Positions 7,901 to 14,112 of a stretch of DNA of 64,000 nt are shown piece by piece. The DNA lies in the NCBI RefSeq assembly GCF_016741775.1, contig NZ_JAERRK010000008.1, positions 62,001 to 126,000 on the forward strand, read 5' to 3'. This stretch comes from Streptomyces actinomycinicus. Its GTDB lineage: Bacteria; Actinomycetota; Actinomycetes; Streptomycetales; Streptomycetaceae. The notes under the pieces are model-generated. The model was not told where the DNA came from. It did no database searches and saw only the letters and a list, made by a program, of their open reading frames with translations. The translations under genes were made by a program, and so were the position numbers. Each line of letters begins with the position of its first letter. Within the stretch, counting starts at the first letter, position 1.

Positions 7901-8557
7901 GGTCGGCAGCACTTCTTCCTGGACCACGACTGGATGCACGAACTCGGGGAGGCGCTGCCGGTGTACCGGCCGCCGCTGGACGTGCACCGCCTGATGGGCG
8001 AGCCACGGCTCGGACCGGACGGCCGGCGAGAGCTGGCGGTCCGGCACCTCACTCCGCACGACAAGTGGTCGATCCACTCCGCGCACGATGACGACCTGTT
8101 CATGCTGGCGCTGTCCCGGGGCGGGCGGAACATCTGGATGTCGCCGCAGGACGCCGCGGCGATCGGCGTCCGGGACGACGACTGGGTCGAGGCGGCCGAC
8201 CGCAACGGCGTGGTCGTCGCCCGCGCGGTCGTCTCCCACCGGATGCCGGCCGGCACGGTCTGTGTGCAGCATGCGCGGGAGGAGGCCGGCACGGTCCGCG
8301 TGCAGCACGCGCGGGAGGAGGCCGGCACGGTCCGCGTGCAGCATGCGCGGGAGCACGCGGTGAGCGTGCCGAGGGCGGAGACCACCGGGATGCCCGGCGG
8401 CAGCCACGCCTCCCCGGCCCGGCTGATCCTCAAGCCGTCCCATCTGATCGGCGGCTACGCCCAGTTGTCCTGGGCGTACAACTACATGGGCCCGACGGGC
8501 AACGAGCGCGACGAGGTCACGGTGATCCGGCGCCGCGCCCAGGAGGTCGAGTACTGA
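4907..8557 (+). CDS. narG: Respiratory nitrate reductase alpha subunit-like molybdopterin protein, FS0 site deleted
   Basis: The 1216-residue protein aligns to NarG along most of its length (GPDRIAGFSPVPAMSMVSHA, FGDQTDVPESGDWWD, GSNVPVTRTPDAHW, LNHW-type GAGTNHWFH, GGYAQLSWAYNYMGP). In the family it reduces nitrate at a Mo-bisMGD centre. The Mo-ligand Asp is kept (D190 in FHDRNADLP), but the flanking residues differ from the usual FYDWY. The segment with the HGVNCTGSCSW motif is absent: residues about 36-46 run straight from RDGGREAE to the region before GCPRG. Only one of the four FS0 ligands (C64) therefore remains. A 12-residue unit is repeated three times at 1115-1150. The start GTG follows AGGGAG. 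Function as a nitrate reductase is doubtful. Confidence 0.9.
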   Translation: MTDTQIPPKEPGAALLAAGRFFRPGTPAPGLHSVTRDGGREAETRAPDHPSAGPDRPGSEPCGCPRGAAFSWYTYSPTRLRHPYVRGVLLEMYREAKERLKDPVLAWAELQNDPERRRRYQRARGEGGLVRATWDEAVEIVAAAQVHTIRTYGPDRIAGFSPVPAMSMVSHAAGARYHSLIGAPVLSFHDRNADLPVASPQVFGDQTDVPESGDWWDAAYLMMWGSNVPVTRTPDAHWTAEARYRGQKVVVVAPDQADAARFADEWLHPHPGTDGALALAMGHVILKEFFVARQTPFFADYVRKFTDLPFLVTLAERGGAYVPAKFLRAADAGQDGEGAEWKTVVLDETSGRPVVPNGSLGFRWTESGAGGWNLQLGGIRPRLTLYGEEFAVPVEVLLPRFDTAGGARGQGRGEVLRRSVPATRLGGADGPLVTTVFDLLLAQYGVYRPGMPGDWPASYQDPRSPATPAWQEAHTSVPAAKCIRIAREFAGTAERSRGRCMILTGAGTNHWFHSETICRALLALLQLTGCQGRNGGGWAHYGGLEKCRPVTGWATLAAASDWCRPPRQMAGTAYWYLNADQWRYDRFGADVLASPLGEGRFAGMTGADCLALSARSGWMPSYPTFDRNPLELGEESGDPVAKAVAGLRAGTLRFACEDPDAPENWPRVLTLWRADLLGASGNGAEYVTRHLLGTRSSLRDEEAAPGTRPRDVTWREQAPEGKLDLLLSLDFRRTASTPLSDVVLPAATWCEKHDLSSSCMHPYVHACTPAVDPPRQARTDFEAFKALAEKLSELAVEHLGVRKDLVATPLQHDTPGETAQPGGVVRDWRRGECEPVPGRTLPDLTVVERDYPAVGAKFGALGPLVEELGLPAGGITLLPDKEVVRLGKSNGTVRGGPADGRPSLDTAVKAAEAVLALSGTTNGRLAAQGFRTLERRTGQELAHLAAEHEGKRVGYADTQAAPVPVITSPEWSGSASGGRRYTAFTLNTEHGKPWHTLTGRQHFFLDHDWMHELGEALPVYRPPLDVHRLMGEPRLGPDGRRELAVRHLTPHDKWSIHSAHDDDLFMLALSRGGRNIWMSPQDAAAIGVRDDDWVEAADRNGVVVARAVVSHRMPAGTVCVQHAREEAGTVRVQHAREEAGTVRVQHAREHAVSVPRAETTGMPGGSHASPARLILKPSHLIGGYAQLSWAYNYMGPTGNERDEVTVIRRRAQEVEY
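8249..8356 (+). repeat. Three tandem 36-bp in-frame repeats inside narG
   Basis: Three head-to-tail 36-bp units (8249-8284, 8285-8320, 8321-8356) encode AGTVCVQHAREE, AGTVRVQHAREE and AGTVRVQHAREH. Family members carry a single copy at this place (E. coli reads AGMTMMYHAQER). Two units are therefore an in-frame expansion, most simply by slippage or unequal exchange. Confidence 0.95.
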
Positions 8558-10047
8558 TGCGCCCCATGGCCCAGATCGCGATGGTCATGAACCTCGACAA
8601 GTGCATCGGCTGCCACGCTTGTTCGGTCACCTGCAAGCAGGCGTGGACCGACCGGCGGGGCATGGAGCACGTCTGGTTCAACAACGTGGAGACCCGGCCC
8701 GGACAAGGCTATCCGCGCCGCTACGAGGACCAGGAGATGTGGCGCGGCGGCTGGCGGCTGAACCGGCGCGGGGCGCTGAAGCTGAAGGCCGGCGGCCGCC
8801 TGCACAAGCTGGCCGGGATCTTCTCCGAACCGAAGCTGCCGGAGATCGAGGACTACTGCGAGCCCTGGACATACGACGACCGCACCCTCGCCGGTGGCCC
8901 CGCGCACGGCGAACCGGACCCGATGGTGGAGCGGGTCCGCCGGCAGGCCTCGGAGAAGGTGCGCTTGGCCTACGAGCAGACGTTCATGTTCTACCTGCCG
9001 CGGATCTGCGAGCACTGTCTGAACCCGTCGTGCGTGGCCTCCTGCCCGTCGGGGGCGATGCACAAGCGGGCCGAGGACGGCATCGTGCTGGTCGACCAGG
9101 ACCGCTGCCGGGGCCGGCAGATGTGCGTGACCGGATGCCCGTACAAGAAGGTGTACTTCAACCACGCCACCGGCAAGGCGGAGAAGTGCACGCTGTGCTC
9201 TCCGCGGATCGAGGCCGGACTGCCGACGGTCTGCTCGGAGACCTGCGTGGGCCGGCTGCGCTACCTCGGTGTCGTCCTGTACGACGCGGACAAGGTGACG
9301 GCCGCGGCCTCCGTGCGGGACGAGAAGGACCTGTACGAGGCCCAGTTGGGCGTGTTCCTGGATCCGGACGACCGCGCCGTGCAGCGGGCCTGCCGGGAGG
9401 CGGGCATCCCGCGCGACTGGACGGAGGCGGCCCGCCGCTCGCCCGTGCACGCGCTGATCAGCCGGTACCGGGTGGCGTTGCCGCTGCACCCGGAGTACCG
9501 GACGATGCCCATGGTCTGGTACATCCCGCCACTGTCGCCGGTGGTGGACGCGCTGACCGAGTCCGGTCACGACGGGGAGGACGCGGAGAACCTGTTCGGC
9601 GCGATCGACACCCTGCGGATCCCGCTGGAGTACCTGGCGGAGATGTTCACCGCGGGCGACACCGGGCCGGTGCGGGCCGCGCTGGACAGGCTCGCCGCGA
9701 TGCGTTCCCACATGCGGGCGCTCAACCTCGGCGAGGAACCGGACACCGCGGTCGCCGCCGCGGTCGGCATGGAACCGGACGAGATCGAGGCGATGTACCG
9801 GCTGCTGGCGATCGCCACGAACGAGGACCGTTACGTCATCCCGACCGCCGCCGCCGGCGACGCCCGCCGCCTGGAGGAGTCGGCGCTGCCCGGGGGATGC
9901 AGCCTCGACTACGCGGGCGGCCCCGGGATGGGCGGCGACGGCCCGTTCGGCCGGGACTCCGGCCGCAGGAACCTGCCGCTGGTGTCCCTGGAGAACTTCC
10001 ATCTGCTGCGCAGACGGCAGACGTCCGACGACGCCAAGGAGGCCTGA
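8557..10047 (+). CDS. narH: Respiratory nitrate reductase beta subunit (four-cluster ferredoxin-type protein)
   Basis: The 496-residue protein has the four Cys groups of NarH: C16-C19-C22-C26 (CIGCHACSVTC), C151/C154/C159/C163, C184/C190/C194 (CRGRQMCVTGC), and KCTLC with VCSETCVG further on. In the family they bind three [4Fe-4S] and one [3Fe-4S] cluster and carry electrons from NarI to NarG. The residue that is Trp in E. coli NarH (CRGWRMC) is Arg187 here; it is still not Cys, so a [3Fe-4S] centre remains possible. The ATG overlaps the narG stop (TGATG), which implies coupled translation. All iron-sulfur ligands look intact, in contrast to NarG. Confidence 0.93.
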   Translation: MRPMAQIAMVMNLDKCIGCHACSVTCKQAWTDRRGMEHVWFNNVETRPGQGYPRRYEDQEMWRGGWRLNRRGALKLKAGGRLHKLAGIFSEPKLPEIEDYCEPWTYDDRTLAGGPAHGEPDPMVERVRRQASEKVRLAYEQTFMFYLPRICEHCLNPSCVASCPSGAMHKRAEDGIVLVDQDRCRGRQMCVTGCPYKKVYFNHATGKAEKCTLCSPRIEAGLPTVCSETCVGRLRYLGVVLYDADKVTAAASVRDEKDLYEAQLGVFLDPDDRAVQRACREAGIPRDWTEAARRSPVHALISRYRVALPLHPEYRTMPMVWYIPPLSPVVDALTESGHDGEDAENLFGAIDTLRIPLEYLAEMFTAGDTGPVRAALDRLAAMRSHMRALNLGEEPDTAVAAAVGMEPDEIEAMYRLLAIATNEDRYVIPTAAAGDARRLEESALPGGCSLDYAGGPGMGGDGPFGRDSGRRNLPLVSLENFHLLRRRQTSDDAKEA

Positions 10048-10541
10048 TGCCCTCGGACGCGGTGTTCTACCAGGCGGCGGCCCTCTGCCTGACGTATCCC
10101 GACGACGACTTCGTCGCCCGGCTGCCGTTGCTGCGCCAGGCCGCGCCGCAGCTGCGGAGCTTCACCGACCACGCGGCCCTCACCCCGCCGCGGGAACTGG
10201 CCGCCCACTATGTTCAGGTCTTCGACTTCAGGAACCGGCACAGCCTGTACCTGAGCTGGTGGCGCGACGGCGACACCCGGCGGCGCGGGATGTCCCTGGT
10301 CCGCTTCCAGGAGATCTACCGCCGGCACGGTCTGGAGTTCAGCGGCGAGGAGCTGCCGGACTTCCTGCCGGCGGTGCTGGAGTTCACCGCGCGGACCGGC
10401 GACACCAGCCTGCTGACCGAGCACCGCGACGCCCTGGAGCAGCTGCGCACCCGGCTGACCGATTACGGCACGCCGTACGCGGGCGTGCTCGACGCGGTGT
10501 GCGCCACCCTGCCGACCGCACACAGCGGAGCGCGCCGGTGA
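10047..10541 (+). CDS. narJ: Nitrate reductase molybdenum cofactor assembly chaperone
   Basis: The 164-residue product is a NarJ/TorD-fold chaperone. It shows LCLTYPDDDF near the N-terminus, the core YVQVFDFRNRHSLYLSWWRDGDTRRRG, and the family ending YGTPYAGVLDAVCATLP. NarJ holds apo-NarG until the Mo cofactor is inserted and helps attach it to NarI; it is not part of the final complex. Its start codon shares one base with the narH stop. No narI follows: the next 148 bp hold no membrane protein and the strand then switches to osmC. The chaperone is retained although the membrane anchor it normally serves is missing. Confidence 0.92.
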   Translation: MPSDAVFYQAAALCLTYPDDDFVARLPLLRQAAPQLRSFTDHAALTPPRELAAHYVQVFDFRNRHSLYLSWWRDGDTRRRGMSLVRFQEIYRRHGLEFSGEELPDFLPAVLEFTARTGDTSLLTEHRDALEQLRTRLTDYGTPYAGVLDAVCATLPTAHSGARR

Positions 10542-10548
10542 CCGTCGT

Positions 10549-10616
10549 CCTGTGTCCGCCCGGGCCCGCGCCCGGAGCGGCGCGGCTGGGAGCGGCTGGG
10601 CGGTCGAGGACACAGG
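10549..10616. terminator. Inverted repeat after narJ, possible terminator
   Basis: CCTGTGTCC (10549-10557) and GGACACAGG (10608-10616) are exact reverse complements enclosing about 50 nt of very GC-rich sequence. The element lies where narI would be expected to start and may end the nar transcript or the convergent osmC transcript. Confidence 0.35.
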
Positions 10617-10689
10617 GGCCGCCCGAAGTGCGGCGCCGCCGCGCCCGCGGACGGGACACGGCGGCGCGCGGCGCGCGGCGCGACGAGCA

Positions 10690-11115
10690 TCAGGCCAGCT
10701 CGGCCGTCAGGGTGATCGTCGTACCGGTCAGGGCCTGGCTGACCGGGCAGTTCTTCTTGGCGTCCTCGGCGGCCGAGGCGAAGCCGTCCGCGTCCAGGCC
10801 GGGCACCTCGCCGCGCACGGTCAGATGGATGCCGGTGATGCCCTCTCCCGGCTGGAAGGTGACGTCGGCCTTGGTCTCCAGCCGGGTGGGCGGGGTGCCG
10901 GCGCCCGCCAGGGCGTGCGAGAGGGCCATGGAGAAGCAGCTGGAGTGGGCGCCGGCGATCAGCTCCTCGGGGCTGGTCTTGCCGTTCGCGTCCTGGGAGC
11001 GCGAGGCCCACGTGACCGGCTGCTGGGCGATGCCGGAGGAGTCGAAGGTGACGACGCCGTTGCCCTCCAGCAGGTTGCCTTCCCAGACGGTGTGTGCGGT
11101 GCGCTTGGTAGCCAC
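10690..11115 (-). CDS. OsmC-family peroxiredoxin
   Basis: The 141-residue protein has the two reactive cysteines of the OsmC/Ohr family: C60 in AGAHSSCFSMALSHAL and C123 in KKNCPVSQAL. The family reduces organic hydroperoxides with a Cys-Cys couple. The N-terminus (TVWEGNLLEGNGVVTFDSSG) resembles the OsmC subgroup more than Ohr. The GTG at 11115 follows GAAAGGAA; the open frame runs 30 codons further upstream but without homology. It is convergent with narJ and probably serves oxidative or osmotic stress. A 7-bp inverted repeat lies 31 bp upstream. Confidence 0.92.
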   Translation of the reverse strand: MATKRTAHTVWEGNLLEGNGVVTFDSSGIAQQPVTWASRSQDANGKTSPEELIAGAHSSCFSMALSHALAGAGTPPTRLETKADVTFQPGEGITGIHLTVRGEVPGLDADGFASAAEDAKKNCPVSQALTGTTITLTAELA

Positions 11116-11145
11116 GGTGGTTCCTTTCACAGGGGGTCCGGGTTG

Positions 11146-11167
11146 TCGGATGCCAGGTCCCATCCGA
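11146..11167. promoter_or_regulatory. Inverted repeat upstream of osmC
   Basis: TCGGATG (11146-11152) and CATCCGA (11161-11167) form a 7-8-7 inverted repeat in the 64-bp gap between the VWA-protein stop and the osmC start. It is a possible operator; it does not look like the AT-rich OhrR box described in Bacillus. Confidence 0.3.
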
Positions 11168-11179
11168 TCACACTCCGGC

Positions 11180-12976
11180 TCACTGCACCCTGAAGACCGG
11201 GCCACGTGCGGTGAACGGCAGGCGTGCTCCCCGGGGGATCAGATAGGCGTGCTCGCGCCGCACCCGCAGCACGTCGCACCAGCCGTCGGTGATCACCAGC
11301 ACGGGCGCGGCCGGCGGGAAGTCCTCCGCGCGGTGCAGCAGGTCGATGCCGGGCTGCAGGACCGTGCCGCCGCGGCCGCGCACCCGGACCCGGCCGGCGA
11401 TCTCGGTGACCGGGAGATAGCCGGCGTCGTGCGGGGCGGCGTCGCAGAACACCACGCGGGCCGCCGGTACGTCGCGGGCCTCGGCGTAGGAGGCGATCGC
11501 GCCGAGTGCCTTGCCGAGCAGGGTGCGGTCCATCGATCCGGAGGTGTCCAGGACGACGCCGAAGGTGCAGCGGGCGATCTCCTCGGGCGGGAACCACCGT
11601 CCGGCGCGCGGGATGCCGGGCGTGGACGACTGGCGGCGGGAGGGGCGGGCGTACGACCGTACGGCCTGCGGACGCGGCACGAACTCGTCGAACCAGCGGG
11701 CGAGTTGCGCGTCCCAGGGCAGCGGCGGATGGCTCAGCGCGCGGATCTCCTCGACCAGGCCGCCGGGCAGGAAGCCGCGCTCCTGCGCCTGGTGCAGGAC
11801 CAGGCCGCGGCGGTAGAACTCGTCCAGGTCGACGGCGGCGCCGGGCGGGCCGAGGGGACCGCCGAGGACGTCACCGACGCCCTTGCCGCGCAGGGTGGCG
11901 AGCCGTCGCATGCGGCGCAGATCGCCGGCGATGCGGTCGTAGACCTCTTCGGCGGACAGCCCGCTCAGCTGCGGGTCGTGCAGCAGCCCGTCGGGCATGG
12001 CACCGACCTGCATCTCGACGAGCCAGCCGTTGATGACGTAGTCGCAGGCGACGTTGAACAGGTACGGGTCGCGGGTGCCGCAGCGGTCGCCGTGGCGCAG
12101 GGCGGCGTGCAGCATCTCGTGGGCGAGGACGAACCGCCACTCCTCGTCCTCGAAGGTGCGCAGCGGATTGATGTAGATCTCGCCGGCGCCGGTGTCGACG
12201 GCGGCGACGTCGATGCCGTGGGCGCGGGCGAGTTCGGCGTCGGCGACCAGCGTGATGCCGGCCGCGATGCCGCCGAGCAGCGGGTACGAGGAGACGAACC
12301 AGCTCAGGGCCCGCTCCCAGGGGCGCCGCGGGACCGGACCGCCCTGCATGGAGTCGCGGCGGCCGCCGGCCAGGTCCATGGCGGTGGCCATGGTGCGGGT
12401 CAGGCCGTGGGCGAAGGCGAGCTGCCAGTCCGGGGGTCCGTGCCCGCCGAACCAGGGCACGAGCAGCTGGTCGGGCTCACGGCCGGCCGTGCCGCAGTGC
12501 TCGTACACCGCCGGGATGTGCTCGGCGCGGCGCCAGCGGGCGGCGATCTGCTCCTCGTCGCCGTCGGGGTAGGAGACGGGCAGGTCCTCGGGGGTGCGGC
12601 CGACGGGGAAGGTGAGCAGGAAGCGGTTGACGACGGCGCAGCGCGCGGCGAGGTCGTAGCGGTCGGGCTGCACGCGTGCGCCCTTGGCGGCGGGTACGTG
12701 TCCGAAGCCGAGGTGGATCAGGCCGTGGGCGATGGCCCAGGCCCACTCGGCGGGTTCCGCCCGGCGGGCAGGGTGCAGGTGGACCCGGCCGGCGGAGTCG
12801 ATGCGGACGAGGCCGTCGCGGGGCGAGTCGGGGCAGTCCTCCTGGCGGCACATTTCGGCCTCGATCGCGGCGAGCGCCGGGTTGGCCCACACCAGCTGGA
12901 CGCCCTTGGCGCAGTCCTCGGTGGCCGGGTCCGGCTTCTTCCTGTTCCGGGCGGCGTTCTTCGCGCTCCGGCTCAT
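11180..12976 (-). CDS. VWA-domain protein with putative metallopeptidase domain (DUF2201-type)
   Basis: The 598-residue protein has a zincin-like domain with HEMLHAALRHG at residues 286-295 and a C-terminal VWA-like domain with a MIDAS motif (DTSGSM, about 477-482) and a terminal Asp-Gly (VLVITDGWCD). The N-terminal third appears to be a duplicated copy of the zincin region: AHGLIHLGFGH at 83-93 has Gly where the catalytic Glu should be. Both copies are followed by matching segments (DRYDLAARCAVVNRFLL and DPYLFNVACDYVINGWLV). It is coupled by a 4-bp overlap to a MoxR-type ATPase, the usual partner for such VWA proteins. The pair probably acts as a chaperone or remodelling machine; the substrate is unknown. 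Confidence 0.85.
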   Translation of the reverse strand: MSRSAKNAARNRKKPDPATEDCAKGVQLVWANPALAAIEAEMCRQEDCPDSPRDGLVRIDSAGRVHLHPARRAEPAEWAWAIAHGLIHLGFGHVPAAKGARVQPDRYDLAARCAVVNRFLLTFPVGRTPEDLPVSYPDGDEEQIAARWRRAEHIPAVYEHCGTAGREPDQLLVPWFGGHGPPDWQLAFAHGLTRTMATAMDLAGGRRDSMQGGPVPRRPWERALSWFVSSYPLLGGIAAGITLVADAELARAHGIDVAAVDTGAGEIYINPLRTFEDEEWRFVLAHEMLHAALRHGDRCGTRDPYLFNVACDYVINGWLVEMQVGAMPDGLLHDPQLSGLSAEEVYDRIAGDLRRMRRLATLRGKGVGDVLGGPLGPPGAAVDLDEFYRRGLVLHQAQERGFLPGGLVEEIRALSHPPLPWDAQLARWFDEFVPRPQAVRSYARPSRRQSSTPGIPRAGRWFPPEEIARCTFGVVLDTSGSMDRTLLGKALGAIASYAEARDVPAARVVFCDAAPHDAGYLPVTEIAGRVRVRGRGGTVLQPGIDLLHRAEDFPPAAPVLVITDGWCDVLRVRREHAYLIPRGARLPFTARGPVFRVQ

Positions 12977-14034
12977 CGGCGGGCCTCGACCAGCCGGGGC
13001 ATGTCCCGGGCGGCCTCGATGAGGAACCAGCCGGGCAGCACGGGGTTGCCGTCGTCGTCGGTGGCGATGACGCTCTGCGCGACCTCGACGGAGATCTCGG
13101 CGAGCTGCACCAGCAGCGACTTGGCTCGGAAGGCGGTCTGCCGGCCGTTCGCCGACATGTGCTCCTTGCTGGCCGGCAGCTCCTTGACCAGCCGGCCCCG
13201 GAAGGACTCGGCCAGGTAGTACAGCAGGTCGCGGTCTTCGGGGCGGTGCGGCCAGCGGGCCTCGCCCTTGAGGATCGCCTCGATGCCGAACCGGCTGCGC
13301 ACGATCTTGACGTAGCCGCAGAAGGCCGTCGCGTGCGCGGGGGTGAGCATGCCGTGCGCGAGGACGGCCAGGGTCGGCTCGTCCGGGCCGGGACCGAAGG
13401 AGTGCAGGGCGTCGGAGAGCATGTGCCAGGAGCGGGGCGTGGAGAACGGCTCCTCGGTCTTGGGCGGCTTGGACCACAGGTGGTCGGGCCGGTCGGTGAG
13501 GTGGTCCAGGATCCACGGGTGGATGCCGTTGCCGGCGGCCCATGCCAGCCAGTCCTTGGCGGAGACCTCCAGGTGGACATGGGCGAGCCGGTTGACCAGG
13601 GCGGAGGCGAGCGGCCGGGCGAGGGCGTTGTCGGTGGACCGGTTGCCGGCGCCGATGACGATGGAGCCCTCGGGCAGTTCGTAGGTGCCGATCCGGCGGT
13701 CGAGGATCAGGGAGTAGAACGCCTTCTGCACGTCCGGGGTGGCCGCGTTCAGCTCGTCCAGGAACAGGCAGTACGGCTCGTCCCGGGCGATCGCCTCGGG
13801 CGGGCAGAACACCGAGCGTCCGTCGCGGATCTGCGGCACGCCCATCAGGTCCTCGGGGGCGAGCTGGGTGCCGAGCAGGCTCACGCACTCCAGGCCGAGC
13901 GAGGCGGCGAACTCCCGCACCAGGGAGGACTTGCCGATGCCGGGAGCACCCCAGAGGAAGACCGGCCGGACGGTGGCCAGACCGAGGAGGAGTTCGGGGA
14001 CACGGGCGGGAGTGACGGTGACTGCAGCCTGCAA
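12973..14034 (-). CDS. MoxR-type AAA+ ATPase
   Basis: The 353-residue protein has Walker A GAPGIGKSS at residues 29-37, Walker B CLFLDELN at about 89-96, sensor-1-like VIGAGNRSTDNA, and an arginine-rich finger region (SALVNRLAHVHLE). This build matches MoxR/AAA_5 ATPases that work with a VWA partner. Its stop overlaps the start of the VWA-metallopeptidase gene by 4 bp, which makes a stoichiometric pair likely. In related systems the ATPase drives insertion of cofactors or assembly of complexes. What the pair acts on here cannot be said. Confidence 0.9.
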   Translation of the reverse strand: MQAAVTVTPARVPELLLGLATVRPVFLWGAPGIGKSSLVREFAASLGLECVSLLGTQLAPEDLMGVPQIRDGRSVFCPPEAIARDEPYCLFLDELNAATPDVQKAFYSLILDRRIGTYELPEGSIVIGAGNRSTDNALARPLASALVNRLAHVHLEVSAKDWLAWAAGNGIHPWILDHLTDRPDHLWSKPPKTEEPFSTPRSWHMLSDALHSFGPGPDEPTLAVLAHGMLTPAHATAFCGYVKIVRSRFGIEAILKGEARWPHRPEDRDLLYYLAESFRGRLVKELPASKEHMSANGRQTAFRAKSLLVQLAEISVEVAQSVIATDDDGNPVLPGWFLIEAARDMPRLVEARR

Positions 14035-14112
14035 GGCGGGGATTCCTCGGGGGTTCGAGTGAAGTGCGACTCGAACAGTCTGGGTGTGCGGCGGCGCGGG
14101 CGCAGCCGAATT

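Noticed and set aside
10542-10689. Possible remnant of narI
   Set aside because: No membrane helix or cytochrome pattern could be read in any frame; the sequence is GC-rich with one inverted repeat only.
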